DNA of 64,000 nucleotides from Symbiodinium natans (GCA_905221605.1 CAJNDS010002275.1:281001-345000), one strand, 5' to 3'; positions 43,096 through 57,024 are shown, numbered from the stretch's first letter. Notes: a model not told the origin generated them from the sequence alone. A program made the numbers and translations.

Positions 43096-45750
43096 GGGTA
43101 CATGCACTTGTGCATGTGCATATTGCGGCGGTTTTGATGGTAACCCACGGTCCATGCTGGTCGCCATGGCGCTCGAGACTGGTGGCCAAACCTTGGACGT
43201 ATTAGTATCGAACACGGTACTCGTAAGGGGTTCGGACTCAGCTGGAGCAGGATGACCGCGCGATCTTCGTTCCTAACAGGCGCATCTCTTCATATTATCT
43301 CAAACATCCGAAGTCCATGGAGTGTGAGCGAGGAAGCATGGCAGAGCTGGCTGTGCTCCCGGCCGCTGAACCAACCGCAGAGCCACAAACCAATCCTGTA
43401 GTCCCCAATCGCTGAACCAAGCCTACAAGGCGTGCTGTTTGCGAAAGCCCCATATCAGCCCATTCGAAGACCTGATGACAGCAGGCCCTTGCGGCCAAGA
43501 TTTGGAATACATTTCTATTCCGGGAGTAGCTCTCTTCTTGCTGCAGTCCAAATGTCATGCACAGTTCCGCATCATCTTCCCGTCAGCTGCATCTCGAGTC
43601 TGTTGCCTTATCGCTTCATGTCCTCTTTGCTTCGGTCCCTCTGCAGGTTCTGCCAAGGTTTCGATGATTCAATTCTATGCAGCCTTGGAACCCGCTAGAA
43701 TTTCGACTGGCTTGCTGCTTCAACTTGTTGATCCTCATCTCCTGAATTTCCATATCGGTCTCACTTGCACTCGCATTTCGCAGAATCGCATATATTGCAT
43801 ATACATGAATACACATGTCTACATGTCTCTCTTTCTTGCTCTCTCTCTCTCTCTCTTCTTACATTTACTTGGCAGATTGTAGTGCCGCTCGTGACTGGAG
43901 AAGGCCCGTTTCGAAACTAAAGCAGTAGACACGCCCAAGTGAATGAGCTTGCCAATCTTGTTGGGCAATGGACAGCCTGAGAAATTTCCCGATGTATGTC
44001 CAGATCTGAACTAGAAATGGAAATACAGGTGTACATCCGGCCCGCGGTCCGTGTATGTGGTCGTCGTTCTTCGGCAATGGAGAGCCCGGAGTCAGAGGCA
44101 GCCCTAGAGTCCTAGAGATTAACGCTCAGGACAGAGGTGAGGTAGGCACAGGGATTCTGATGCAAGACTCGTGACAGTTGTTTGCTTCCACGCTCTTGGC
44201 ATTCATCAGGTTCACATGTTGAATTTCCACCTCACACGTGTTTAATTGCGCATCCATGCTTTCGTATGGGTTTTGCTACATTTCCCCGTCGCTGGATTTC
44301 ATTTCATGTTGTCTGCTTGTTTCTGATGTATTCCTGTTTTCCTTGGTATCTCGTATTCATATTGTCGTCGCTTCTGCTTCCAGTTCGCATCATTATCGCC
44401 TTCAGCTTTTCAAAGTTCCTCTAACTTGCAGAGTTTCCTCATGCGTGGTTAGGTTCCAACACGAGTTCCACCTCGCATTGTTTTCGCTGTCGGACCTGTT
44501 CGAAGGCCACAGCACTCCTGGTTCATTGCCACCTATATAACGTCTGCAAAACATTCTTCTTACCACATTTCCACTTGTTTTTCCATCTTTTCCGCTTCAT
44601 TCCGCCTCATTCTGACGCCTGCTTGATTTGCACCTAATGTCGCCTCATTTCCATGCATTCCGCCCCTTGCCCGCTTTGCTCCCATGATCTCATGTCCAAT
44701 TCATGTCCGTGCCATGTTTGCTGGGTTGCTGTTTGCAGGCCATGCTCTTTCTGGGTTGTTTCCACTTCAGTTCTTGGCATTTCCTCCTCTTTGCGCACGT
44801 GGAAAGATAAACCCCTCTACAGAATCTGATCGCCCTCTAAAACCGAACATTGGCATCACACGCCCGTAGAACGGCTGAAGTCTGTGCGGAATTTTATATG
44901 GAGACATCTGTGCAAACCTTAAACTTGAACTTTGCATGGTGGGATGAAGATGACATTCACATCTGCATCATCCGCACATTGTTTGCCACTGGTTTCATTT
45001 AGAGGCGGCTCCTCTTCAGGGCCGAACTCTTGCAGATTGTTGGACACAATTTGGCCTTAAGGTCGGACATCATGAAGACTCCATCAGTGAAATCCGGCCT
45101 TGGTGGTGGGCTTTGACAACAACGTTCAACATGCACATACACGAAAGAGGTCCTGTGTCCAGCTCAAAGTGTCTCAGGTGCACAGAGCAGCCCGTCCAGC
45201 CTCACGCGAGATGCTCGCAAAGCTGAGCTGTCGCGAATCACGCAGGCGGGTTGGCGGCGTTGGCCAGGGAGTGATCATTTTCATCGTCGTGCCTGGACAA
45301 CTTAGGAGAATCTTTCCATTCTCAAGCGCATCCAGCAGGCTTCGTGTGTAGCGCATCGAAGCATTGCATCGCTTGTGGCTTCCTATCTCCGATTACGATC
45401 TTGTGGGTGGGTGGATGCTGTCTTTGCCGGATACTTGGGCCAGTATTGCTCAACAGAAACTCGGCTGAGCATTGCTCAATAGATCTCAACAGGGACTATG
45501 ATTGGAGGCCCAGCCCGTGTACAACCACGTCGAATGGGATGACTCATACCGGCGCAGTCTGACCTACCTGAGGCGCTACTGGAAGTTGTGGAGCAATGTG
45601 GAGCCTGTATGTTGTCCCTCAAGCCAGACTGCCTGGCAAGTAACCTCCGTCCGCAGCCATTGAGCATCACAAACTCGGGCAGCACGGAGAAAACGTGTTT
45701 GGAGTCTGGATCCCGAGGTGCATTGCCTGAGATGTTTGATGAGTGTCACA
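43096..45750. other. Unresolved; pyrimidine-rich stretch
   Basis: A (CT)n run lies at 43,836-43,860. From 44,200 to 44,800 the + strand is rich in T and C, with CATTTCC-type motifs recurring. Exon-like pieces are 45,362-45,438 and 45,507-45,600, the latter with many aromatic residues (Y-L-R-R-Y-W-K-L-W). No family named. Confidence 0.25.
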
Positions 45751-47178
45751 GAGCGAGAGAGAGAGAGAGAGAGAGAGAGAGGAACGCGGGACCGGGGCGC
45801 GCGCACGCGCGGGGGGTCACCCCCAAGCCCCCAAGAAAGAAAGAAAGAAAGAGAGAGAGGAGGGGGACGCCAAACAGTAGCAGCTTTTGCAGAACCCGAC
45901 TCCCGTGTTTTTTGGCCAATGAGCCGGACGTCCACTCAACATGAGAAGGACGTTTTGTACCAACAGACCCGAGACCAGCACGCGCCCCCGGGGGGCGGCC
46001 TCCCTTCGGGGGGGTCATGCGTGGGGGAGAGAGAGACAGAGAGAGGAGACCCCATGCCCCTAGAAAGAAAGAAAGAAAGAAAGAGGAGACAGAGAGAGGC
46101 ACGACCCCCTCGGGGGTTATGTGCTGTGGAAGGAAGGAAAAAGACAGAGAGAGAGAGGAAGGAAGAGAGAGAGAAGAGGGCGCACCCTGCGCGCGGGGGA
46201 GGGCGCCTGTACTCCCTCAAGCCCAGCAGAAGAAGAAGAAGAAGAAGAAGAAGAAGAAGAAGAAGAAGAAGAAGAGAGAGAGTGAGAGAGTGAGCACCTG
46301 TAGAGTAGAGGTTGGCCATGCGGGAGAGCAGTCCATGTTGGAGTTACGTGTATCAGTAATAGTTACGTATCAGTAATAGGGTGAGGTACCTTGTGGCAGT
46401 GGGAGAGTACTGCTGTCTGGATGGCGGTGGCGTGTAGCGTATAACAAGCGCCGAGACATGGAGCAGGCGCAGGTCGGCCATTTAGTCCTTAGGTAGAGTA
46501 CCTGATGAGGTGGAAGAACAGGCAGACCGTCTCACACGGGGAAACAAGTCAATCGCACTCGATGGCGCGACCTGGATTAGGGGGATTAGGGGGGGGGGGG
46601 GAAATAGTCAATCCAGGACGCAACCATCCCCTATCCCCGCTTGTAGTTTCACACGGACACGCTGCAACCTGGGCGCGCCTGGCGCGCGGGGGGGGTTCAC
46701 TCCCCTCAAGCCCCGAAGAAGAAGAAGAAGAAGAAGATGAGGGAGTGAGAGAGAGAGAGAGAGCATGAGGGGAACTACCACATGTTCACAAAGAATCTCA
46801 CCAACTGGATCGCTGTGAGCACGTCCTCTGGGCGGCCTCCTTCGGGGGGTTGTGTGCTACGGAAGGAAGAGAGTGCACATCTTGGCCTTAACCTGTTCCC
46901 AGAGTGACCCCAACACAGGGAGGGGGCTTGCCCCCACGCCCCCGGACAGAAAGAAAGAGAGACCTTGCCGGGGGGGCGGAGGGAGTTGTTTCTCACCAAC
47001 TGACTCGACCGTGTGGGCTGGGCGCGCCCGCGAGCGCGGGGGGCCCCCGGGCCCTTCATGCCCCGTAGAAGAAGAAGAAGAAGAAGGACGAAGAAGAAGA
47101 AGAGAGAGAGAGTGTGGGGGAGAGAGAGAGAGCGACTGAGAGTGTCTTGACCTGCAGAAGAAGAAGAGAGCGTCTTGA
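45751..47178. repeat. Modular GC-hairpin plus purine microsatellite block
   Basis: The block repeats one plan: a G/C-rich inverted repeat (such as GGGCGCGCCTGGCGCGCGGGG), a short CAAGCCCC or CATGCCCC linker, then an (AAG)n, (AAAG)n or (GA)n run. Purine tracts follow such linkers at about 45,833, 46,058, 46,229, 46,716, 46,945 and 47,068. Between modules are short unrelated sequences and a repeated GGCGGCCTCC-TTCGGGGGG element (45,985, 46,832). Long Arg/Glu frames on + and Leu/Ser frames on - are artefacts. Confidence 0.85.
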
Positions 47179-49461
47179 GCAGCCTCGGGCACCGTGCATT
47201 TTAATAAGAGAGCGTCTTGAGCAGTGTGGGGCACCGTGCGTTTTAAGATATTTAAAAAGAGTTCATCGGAGCGACTCTATACCTGTGGCATGTTCAGGGC
47301 ACCACCCCCCCCACCTCCCCCCCCGCCGGACTCAGTCTCGCCCGCGCAAACCACCATAGCGACTCTAGAGCATGCAGTCAGTACTGACCCATCTACCAGA
47401 TGCTGTCGAAAGCGGGAATGAAGCAGAAATAGGAGAGCGACCCCTAGATTTTCAGGAAGAAGCAAGTGTAGTGAGGGGCGGAGGAACATCAAGAGTAGCC
47501 AGCGCCATCACAGCAAAGACCATAAAGACACAGCAAAATTCATGCCAAGCCAAGCCGAGCATGCCTCCGGTAAGCTCCTTAGCTCTCACCAACACTAAGC
47601 ATTCATTACATTTCATTATGATGCGCTGACACCCCGGCCTCAGCCACACAATGCCAAACCGAACAAAGGCAAGCCTCCGGCAACACTCCTTGCTGATCCC
47701 CTCCGCCCTCACCGGCCCTGTGCCTGCCAGCCTCCCTGAAGTCCTGCGCTGCAGGTTCAAACTGTCAACATCGCAGACTGCAGATTCGATGCAATACCTA
47801 GAACCCAGTGCTGCCCTAGAGACAACGCGTCCCCTGACCTGCGAAGTCCCAGCACTCGCATGCGATCCCTTTGTTATATCCCCAGAGCTTGAGACTATCC
47901 TTGCACCAATGTCTGCAAACAGGGCTTCGAGATTGATGTGCATTTTGTAGTCTAATCGTGTTGCGCATGTTTCCGGGTTGGGAGGGATGATAGATTCCGG
48001 GTTAGGTGCCGAGGCTGGCGCTACACCCAGTGACCGTGCGTACAAGTCGGCTGTGCTCGGCAGCTGTGCTTAGTGCAGCTCAGGCATGCCTTTCGAGTTT
48101 GAGCTTCCCAGCAAGCCGGTGCTCGTAGCTGGCGGGCCAGAACCTCAGCTGCTCCTCCTTAGGCTCCCAGGACGTTGAAGGAGCCATGTTTTGAGCTCGG
48201 AGCATGAAGTGCTCCCAATACATGATCAGGGCCCGTCGGCTGCCCTCATCCCATCTCTCGCGCCACCCGCGAACTAGGAACTGGGACCACATGGTGTTAA
48301 GCCGCCTGACATCCAAAATGCAAGGTTCACAGCGCTGTTCCAATTCGAGTATCGCGATGCTACATTGGACATAAGCAGCAACGCACTTCAAACTTGAAGA
48401 AAGCAGCACATGTGCCGAGATCTTCATTGTTTTTGCTGTGCTTCGTCCTCGTTTACATGCATCGTCAACGGAGCTCTTCCCAGTTGAGTCCCGAATGAGC
48501 TTTCACAGTCCCTGCATGCCGACTTCAGCATGTTCACGAAATCTGATTCGTCAAGCTTTGTAATCGTTTCCAGATATTCATCGTGAATCCTTCGTAATAG
48601 TTTGTGTATTGCTCATGTGCACGGAATGCCACGAGAGAGCGAAACACCGTCGCACAGCAAGTGCTAGCTCTAGGTCGACCTGAGGTCGACTCTAGGAGTT
48701 GCGCTCAGTTCTAGCGTTCCATTGGTGCTATTTCGACACCCGCCCTCGCCACCCTGCTATTTGCAATCAGTGGGGTGACCTTCGCCTATCGCCCAGCGCC
48801 ATAATTTGAAGTGTGTGCGCTGGTGCGATTAGGACGAAGGAGACGCCACCTGCTGAATACATCCAACAAGCTCCAGTCGGCGATTGTGCGAGTTTGTCAG
48901 TGCACATGTGGCAGTTAGTGAGGTTTTCTTGGCTGTGCGATGTAAGCTCGGATGTCCTAGGTATGCTGTCAGGGACCGTTGTCCGTGATTGGTACAGCAT
49001 GTGCAGCTTAAACTGTCGTAGAAAACCCAGCACGTCGGTGCCACGGGGTGCGTCAGTTTTCTTGTTCGGCCGGCCCAATGCACGAAAACCCAACAACGAA
49101 AGTCAACAGAAAGACGATAGAGTCATTCCATGCATGTTAAAATTTTGTCTCTTCACGGACAACGAAGGATGCTGTTGAATTGTTTGAAGTTAATTCTCTT
49201 TTCGTAGTACAGTATGTCTTTACGTTTCTGGACGTGCCCGCTGGCTGAGGTTCGGTGGTCCAGCTGTAATGTTCTTAGTCCGAGGCTCATGATGTTGCCG
49301 TGCTGCCGGGTGATGGGGTTTCTCGTTTGAGAACCCGCGCGCCAAGGTAACACCTTTCCGAAATGGGCTCACTCTGGGCACCTCGGCAGCTGACGCTTGC
49401 GAATCCAGCGAGACTCCATCATGTTCGCTCTTGGGCGACCTCGAACCGTGATCCTGAGGTG
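47179..49461. other. Unresolved; open frames on both strands
   Basis: Minus-strand frames at 47,452-48,045 (197 codons) and 48,080-48,427 (115 codons, Trp-rich) are long for this sequence but have no recognised motif. On + the opposite frames are also partly open, for example 48,087-48,179 (M-P-F-E-F-E-L-P-S-K-P). I cannot choose. Confidence 0.22.
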
Positions 49462-49721
49462 CCACAAGCTCCCTGAGCGCCGCTGAGCTGTACCAGCAGG
49501 CATGCCCCGTTCCTGTGCTCTCAAGACTCTTGCAAAACCCTTTCAAGCCACCAAGTCAAGCTAAATCCAGGTCTTTGCACAAGGTTTTGCCAAAGGCTGG
49601 ACTGGTGATGGACTCAGATCCCGGGCGCTTAGATTTCTTATCACAGTGTTCTCAACGCACAACGGGTATGAAGGCGGTGCCTTCACGGCAAGAGCTGCTT
49701 GTCCACAATTTCTGTGCCTAG
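49462..49721 (+). CDS. Unidentified candidate C-terminal exon
   Basis: The frame is open for 86 codons from 49,462 to a TAG at 49,719 and reads like protein throughout, with helical and basic segments (A-A-E-L-Y-Q-Q-A-C-P-V-P). No domain is recognised and the upstream splice site is unclear. Confidence 0.28.
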
Positions 49722-52618
49722 GTGGGCATGTCATGGCATGTCGTCACTAGGTTAGCACGGGTCCAGACCTGTCCAGACATTGATTTCGTGAGCAGGCCCG
49801 GCATACCACTTCTATGCCTCATTTTCCGGTGTCGGTGCGGGCCGCAGAGTCCACACGGAGTGATGCTACCAATTCTTGTGCTTCCTCGGCTGCTCAGCCT
49901 TGAACGATGGAGCTGATTTCATGCGTGAGCTCAGCCGTCTTTAAATGTCATGTTTTCTCTTCGGTGAGCTTGCATTGCTGAAGAGGGCTAAGAGCCCAGC
50001 TACTCGATTCTGAAGCGAGGGTAGCATTTCGTTTCTGGCCTGGGGTCACAAGAGGAACCGAGCCTACCTTGTGATACCAGGTGCAAAGTTCTTTGATCAG
50101 ACCTTCCAATTGTTAACGCTGCGCGACCCGCCCCCCTGCCCAGCGGCGAGACAACCCAAACCGAAGATGGCGGGTGTGAAGGTGCTGTTAGGCTTCAGGG
50201 CTTTGAGAAGCTTCATGCAATCATTCCCTGTTGGGGATCCTGTCGTAACACGCAAGCTCGTGTGTAGACCAGGCACCCCAATGTGGGACTGGCAAAACAG
50301 TTTTAAGCAAGCCGTCCAGGGATCCGGGAAGTAGGGCAGGGGCGAAAACCGTGGAAGTAGAAGGTGGGCAGGGTGGAAAGGGGCAAAGGGAGGAGAGAGA
50401 GGGACGATCGGACGGCAGCGATGTTGAGGACAGAAAATGGATAAATGTGTGGGACCCTGAAAGAAGCGCAACGGTTTTGGGGGCAGGGGTGGGTGGGTTG
50501 GGGCCGTGAGGGGCGTTGGGGAGGTGATTAGAGGTGGTGGGGGTTCAGGGGCTTGTTTCGGGCGGATCAAAAGGGGCAGTTTCTCCGTCTCGTAACGTCC
50601 ATATGCTGTTCGATGTGTGTAGCTGAGGATGTTTTCGACATGATAACGGTCACGTTCAACACTTTGAACACAGGTTGTCGCCTTGAGTAGAACCTTGTGC
50701 TATTTAACAAATGTTGCCGACATTGATTGGATCGCAACTGATCAAGCAAAACCAAGCTCCGCTTGGTGTCGCAATCTGTGGCTCAGAACCGTTCATTGCT
50801 TGTAAATGGACACACATTCACATGCCCTCACACGGCACATGTTAACGGATGCTTTCGCTGTTCGTTGTCTGCCTCTACTACGTGTCGCATAGTCCTTCAA
50901 GTTTCCACTTGTAATGTACAGTGTCGAATCTTCAGCGTCAAGCTCAACATGTTCATGTACACAAATCTGCAAAACATTGAACTCTTAGCATTGCTGCAGG
51001 GCGCGAGCAAAAACAGCTCAATCAGTTTAACTTGACAGCAGCAACATTGGCATCAAGTTGTTAGATGCTTACCGTCACTCTCACTTATCAAAACGATTAT
51101 ACTTAATGAACGTGAGCACGCAGCCCGTTTAAAGGTTTCATCCGCTGTGCCACAGACAATGCTGATAGCAAACATCTGAAAACCGGAAGAAGATTTGCCC
51201 TTTTAAGCATAAGTGCGCAGCTTCTCACCCAAAGAAGGCGGCAGGCTTCCACCACTTCAACACAAGCTGTTTAGCGGGTTTGTTCAGTACAATCGTGCTG
51301 TTTGCGTATGGTCAGCATGCGTTCGCAGTCACCAAAGAACTCGTCTCGTGCCTCTCGCATGAACTTCCAATGTGTGATCAAACATGGATGGATCTCGCCT
51401 ACAGCATGGACCCTCTACATGTTTTTGCAACTCAAAGCATTGCTTTACATTGTCAACCTTTGATCGGTAAATTACATCTTCACGCTGTTGACATAAGTAC
51501 TCCGCTCGATTTGCAAAATGGACAGTTCAGCAGGTTTTATCATACGTGTTCAACCTGTTCAACTTAACGTTGACACTAGCCGCCACTAGCCACTAGCCTG
51601 CATACTGCACGCCCGCCAGACTCAGAAAGAAGCTTACAATCTAGTTGGATTGTGCTTGGCATCGAACCGCCAACGATCGATGTTCGTTTAGTTGTTTAAC
51701 TTACCGTATTACTGCTGCACAAGACATGAGTTGACATTTGAATTCGGTTCTGTTTGCCGAAACGCGATTTACAAGTGCAGTATGCTTCAAGTTGTTTTGC
51801 ATGTTTCAATAAGGATGGAATGTGAAAGTACACTTATGTTTGCTATCGGGATTGCAAGGGACACGACCTCGTCTCCCTGCACCCTCTCTCTCAGTCAGTA
51901 TCAAAACAATGTGGAGCTTTGTCGAACGCAGGCCATCCCAGACAACCAAGATCGAAAGACTCAACAGTTGTCCGAAGTTGTCCGCCCTCGGATGCTCAAG
52001 AGGGCTTGGGCCTAGGAGCCAGGGGTGTCTGTATCACATGGTCTGACCAGTTCTGGGCGCCTGTTCAAGCCCGCGAGGAAGTACAATGAGATACCATGAG
52101 TACAATCTGAGTACGAACGCTCTGAAGCTCTTCTCGCTTCTTTCGTCGCCCGTGGCCACATTGTCAGAATCAGGCGGCGGCGTGCTCCTCACCAGCCTCA
52201 CAGAGGTGCTGGCGAATGGTGCAACATTGTAGAACGGCTAAACGCAATGAGCTGAATTCAATATCACAAAGTTCAATCCTATCACCCATCGCCCCACCGT
52301 CTGCCTTCGCAGACCTTGATCGTCTATGGAGCTGAGACAAAGAACGCTCAAATGGCCATGAACCAGAAGAGCAGCAGCCTCATCAGGTGAAGCCACCACA
52401 GAGGAGAGAGCGAGAAGACTCCTACTACACCAGGCCCTGGCAGCATACCTTCCGTGCATCCGGCATGGAAGGTGGGGAAGTGAACACCAGCAAGGGCCAC
52501 TTTGGTTGCTGCTCAGCTTGTGTGTGCATCTCTGCCTGCATCTCTGCGCCAGCCTTTTGGCCCTGGATTCGGCATCCACGTCTTCAGGAATGTCATTGCT
52601 ACGGCCCGCCCTTGGTTT
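49722..52618. other. No named feature; AT-rich middle
   Basis: 50,340-50,560 is G-rich on + (GGGG and GTGGG runs). 50,580-51,800 is AT-richer, with many short open frames rich in Cys, His and Leu and no motif. I see no gene. Confidence 0.35.
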
Positions 52619-52656
52619 TATTTATATATATATATACATATATATATAATATATCT
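52619..52656 (+). repeat. (TA)n microsatellite
   Basis: About 38 bp of TA repeats, interrupted by ACA and AATA, on the + strand. Confidence 0.88.
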
Positions 52657-55600
52657 ATATCTACAGCCTTAGTTTGATGCTTTCGGTTGCTCGAACCATC
52701 CTGCACGCAGGCGGGACTCCGAATGTTCTGTACTCCTTGCAGAACTGCCATCGAGAAGGTGGTCTGCTTCAGCATTGCTTCGCTGTTGTTCAAGACCTAC
52801 GATGTCCATGAGTCAATGAGGCGACGGGCACTAGCAATTCCATGCGCGCATCTCAGTTGTTCGGGCTGTTTCAGGCCAGTAAGTGCGGAGATTTCGCCAC
52901 CAGGACTACACTGGGCGGAGACTTCGCTGGAAATGTTCCGGTCCTGGGTGCTTATGGGATCTCGCCTGATCTCACAGGTTAGGTAGGGACGTGTTGTAAC
53001 CTGGCCATGTCTGATCCCTTTAGTGAGGTCTGTGCAGCGTGCCTATCTGCACCAGTCCACCAGCTGTACGGCTTCGCTGTGACAACCCCTGAGCTGAGGA
53101 CTGTTCGTGGGGCTAAACTTTAAACTTTAAACTTTAAACGCCTAGCTCAAACTCCAGCCAATGCAGATTTTGCTTTGGAGATCTTCGGAGCTTGCTGAGC
53201 GACTTTGGTGACTGGTTTCTAATGTCTGCGCGGTTTTGAAGATGCACTGTCGAGGACTCTTCCAGCTGCGGAGAAGAGGGAGAGAATGGTTTCGCCAGCC
53301 ACTAAGTTGAGTCGTAACCTGACCTACCACGCTTTAAGCTGTCTCAACGAGCCTTGGTGCACTTCTAGACACACTTCTTTGCTTTGTCTCCACCATTCCT
53401 TCCTGTCATCTCGACTTTACCTTGCACGTGGGATCCGGGACAGCGAATGTCAACGATCAACAAGTGGACGACGCGCGATGACATAAGCGCATCCAGACGT
53501 ATTGTAGATAGTAGCACGCAAGTCTGGGGTTGAAGCTGAACGTTGGACGTGCTAGAAGGCAATGTGAGGATGAGGGAAGTAGCAAGTTCAGCTAAGAAGT
53601 CTTCAATCAGGACCAGCATCTTTCAAAAGCCCTGAACGTCGCGGACTTGCTGCTGAGTCCACTCAATGCAGATTGCTGAAAGCAGTAGCCGCTCCAGACC
53701 TGTGAATGTTGCTACAATTACAGTTGCTACTGTCATCTTGCTCAGCTGCTCGTAACTACCAGTAGCCAATCTCGCGAAACGCCTTTCACGTGCCAGTCCT
53801 ACTGGCGTGATCTTGCTGGGGTAAGAAAGCAAGCCGGCCCTTGCTGGGATTTTGGAACATGGAAGCAGGGTTCGAGGCGTTGTTGAGGGCTTCCAGTCAA
53901 CCCCCGGATATTCACTAAAACACAGAAGAACGGTGTCGCGAGAAATTTTTGTGGATCCCTAAAAAGCGTTTTCCTCTAAGCTTTGCCCTCTGAGAGTCCT
54001 CCAAACAATCATTGCTACTGCAGTTTCCGAGTCAAAATCCGGATCTGGGAAGCGCTTTCTGACGTATTTTGCGGACCTCTTTCAGCGATTCAGACTCTTT
54101 CACGGCAGCGCAGAAAGCAAAAGCGTCTTCGTCTGTCACAGTATCGTGGCGAATGCTGAGGTTCCTGAAAGATCAGTATTTGGACACCTCCAATGGAAGG
54201 CCTGTGATGCCCAATTTCTTTCCTAGGGAGGCAATGCAGATCATGTCGGTCATGGGGCAGGTTTGCACACCACACACATGCACTGTCCTGCCATGCCAGG
54301 ACAAGGCTCAGTGGACTGGTCCCCCGAGATCTCTTCATGCGCAGCATGTACGTGGCGGTAGCCTACACAATGTGCCCTGCTTCGCCACGCCGGGCTTCTG
54401 TTGCATCAATGATCATCTTTGCAGCACATTCAGCACATGTGTTTTTGATCGAATGCTTTGACATCCCAGAATTACAAGCTGCAGGTACTCCACAGTCGAG
54501 CGAACTTTGGTGGCCAATTGGCCACAGTAAGATGCGCTACGACATGTCATGCGTTCTTGCTTAAGACAGAATTTGACTGTGCCAGTTCGCAATCTTGGAC
54601 ATGACGCGAGTCAACATACTTCGGGCGTGCAGCCTACAGTGCTGTTGCGCAGCACAGGCAGTCAATACAGGTATGAATATGGATGCCATTGGATGCCTTT
54701 CAACCTGTGCTGCCCATGCCAACGGGCATAGGAATACAGCCACGGTTTTCCGACTATGTACAGGCAGACTGTTCCTGCCAAAGTGGCAGAATTATGTAGA
54801 TGGACAACTCACAACGGAGCCTAGCCGACGAGGCAGCTGCACAACAAAGGCAGAGACCAGCTGAGCCGCAGCTGTTCAGAATGCACGAGAATCATCCGAG
54901 ATCATCGCGTTGTAGCTCCATCCTGTGCTGAAGCAGGAACAGCTGTGAATATCCCCTCACCCTGACCAAGAAGAAGGTCCCGACAAGGCGAGTAAAGTAC
55001 TGTGCGAGCTGAAACGCAATTCTGAATGTGAGCTCTTGAGCCAGGTCGAGCAGCTTAACGCCACTTTCTGGCAAGGACGGGCGGATGGCACATTTGCAGT
55101 CCTGTGATTTGAAGTGCAAGTCTCCAACACTCAGCCGCATTCAGCCGCCACTGTCTCGCAAGTCATGGTCAGGCAAACAAAGGCATGGCAGCTACTACAG
55201 GCGCACGTTGCCAGAGCATGCGGCACCTGGCCGCCAGCGCATACTCGGCATGTCGCAGCATCTTGCGAGTTCTCCCTCGATTATGATTCGCTGCCCAGCC
55301 TCTCAGATGCCAACAAACTGACTGGTCTCTTTGTCAGGGTCCCTGGGTTCTCTTGCCCCTGGAGAAGTTGGTCAGGAGTCTGGTGGAGACGATCTGAGGT
55401 GCCTTGAGTGGTTTCGGCAGATAGTGCTGACAGGCGCATATGTGCACATGTGTCATGAAGCGGTTGGAGAGGTATGTCTTGAAGGAGGGCAGAGACATGA
55501 ATGGCGTGTTCTATCTGCTTGAAATGGCTGGGTGCCTAAGAATGTGCTTGCCAGACGAGGTTGCCTGAAAACTTCGGGTCACTTCGCAGAGCTACTGCAG

Positions 55601-56445
55601 ATGTGGCTTGAGATACAAGCCATCAGAATACCATAACAGCCAACATGCATGAAAGCAAGTTCTCCTGCAGGCAACGGATGGGCGCAGCTTAGCAATCACA
55701 GCGCCGGATCTTGAGCATTGAGTCTGTCGGATTCCAAAAAACGAGTCTGGCACCCAGCAGCAACCTTTCGGACCTCAGGTACGATGCCGATCAAAAGAAC
55801 ACCTTGGAGCTGCTGGTGAACGAGAAAAACCACCGCAGGCCTGCTGTGGCATCTATTTCCTCAGAACTAAAATTTGACACAACTTGGTGGTGCTGAGTGT
55901 TGTTGTTTAGCCCTGAAGGCATTGAGGCATGATCGACAGTCAACCTTTAGCCCGTCCATCTTTGGCATTGATTCGAGGGCTTGAGTAAAGGTTTAGTTTA
56001 GGGCTGAGCTTCCACAGGATGTAGTTAGGATTACTTAGGAAGTTCGTGCGGTTGCTTTACCTGCAACCCTGGGAGGAGAAGGGCCTCAAAATCCCACACC
56101 AATGACAGCTCGGGCTCTTGACACTTCTAGCACCCCCTGAAATTAGGCAAATACTTGTGCTGATCACTGCAGGGATCATGCGGGAATCGTGCAAGGGCAG
56201 GCGCTCTAGGGCCATCGAGGGCCTAGAGGGACTGGGATCTTTTGGGTATGGGCACTCCGGAGGTGGACCCGTTTGATGATGGGCCCGCATGGGCACGCCA
56301 GAGATAGATGTAACGGTAGCCTTCGTACCTGACTACAGTGACTACAGCCCACCACTGTCTGTACCCTCAAGGTCCGAGCTCGAAGTTCCAGGAAACACCA
56401 CGGAGAAATACAGCATTAAAGTTACATAATTATAGTTACCTCCAC
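52657..56445. other. Unresolved; candidate exons
   Basis: Possible + exons: 52,859-52,979 (after TCTCAG, ends before GTTAGG), 53,961-54,226, 55,714-55,893. The last two are open for 88 and 60 codons and look like protein but match nothing known to me. 53,113-53,139 is an AAACTTT heptamer repeated about four times. Confidence 0.25.
53113..53139 (+). repeat. AAACTTT heptamer repeat
   Basis: Three full tandem copies and a partial copy of TAAACTT. Confidence 0.85.
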
Positions 56446-57024
56446 TCATGAAAGTCGACAGGCTGTATCGCGACCACAACGGCGACTACAGGGCCATTGC
56501 AGCGAAACTCTGTCTGGACGGTGCCATGCTAGTTTGGCGTCGCCCGTTTCTGGTTTGAGAGCGTTTGAAGCCATGTAAGATGTGGAGGCGAGCAGCTCTA
56601 CATCAACCACGACGGCATGGTGCCCGAGGAAAAACCCGAAAGGGCCTCCTGACCAATCGAGGCCATGCCACGTGAAACATTTCCGTAAAGCAGACCTGGA
56701 ACAAGGCCTTTTACCAGGGGCAACAAACCAAGACAAGCTTGGTCGACCTCTGGCCAGGTACTGTGCAATGCCGCACGCAGTGGGCCTTTCGAAGGCCTCG
56801 AACTGTCGATGCCCCTTTCTGCAAATTGGCCCTTGCGATCCGCTCCACCGAGGCTGCTTACAGCATACCTTCTTTGGCAGCCACAGTTGGTTGAAGCCAA
56901 CTGTTTGTGTATCACATGTCTCAGAAAAACCCCCTAAGGGGGGCATGACGTGCTGCTGAGACATTTCCTGGCCTGAGAGTGGACGAGTGTCGGTTGCAAC
57001 ATGCCAGGGCACAATACTTCGCAT
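56446..57024 (-). mobile_element. Possible degenerate Copia fragment
   Basis: The minus-strand frame of 192 codons contains A-C-G-I-A-Q-Y-L-A-R-G-R-P-S-L-S, which resembles the segment just before RNase H in Copia-type retrotransposons (G-x-x-x-Y-L-x-x-x-R-P-D-I). A later D-W-S-G-G-P-F-G-F-F-L-G could be a worn S-D-W-A-G/G-G-x-x-x-L-G block. Reverse transcriptase, integrase and LTRs are not seen. This is a resemblance only. Confidence 0.22.

Noticed and set aside
45718-46376. Arg/Glu-rich frames of up to 191 codons
   Set aside because: They come from GA, GAA and GAAA microsatellites and change meaning with each module.
47452-48045. 197-codon minus-strand frame
   Set aside because: It is long but has no motif, the opposite strand is also partly open, and all named genes are on +. 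Not called as a gene.
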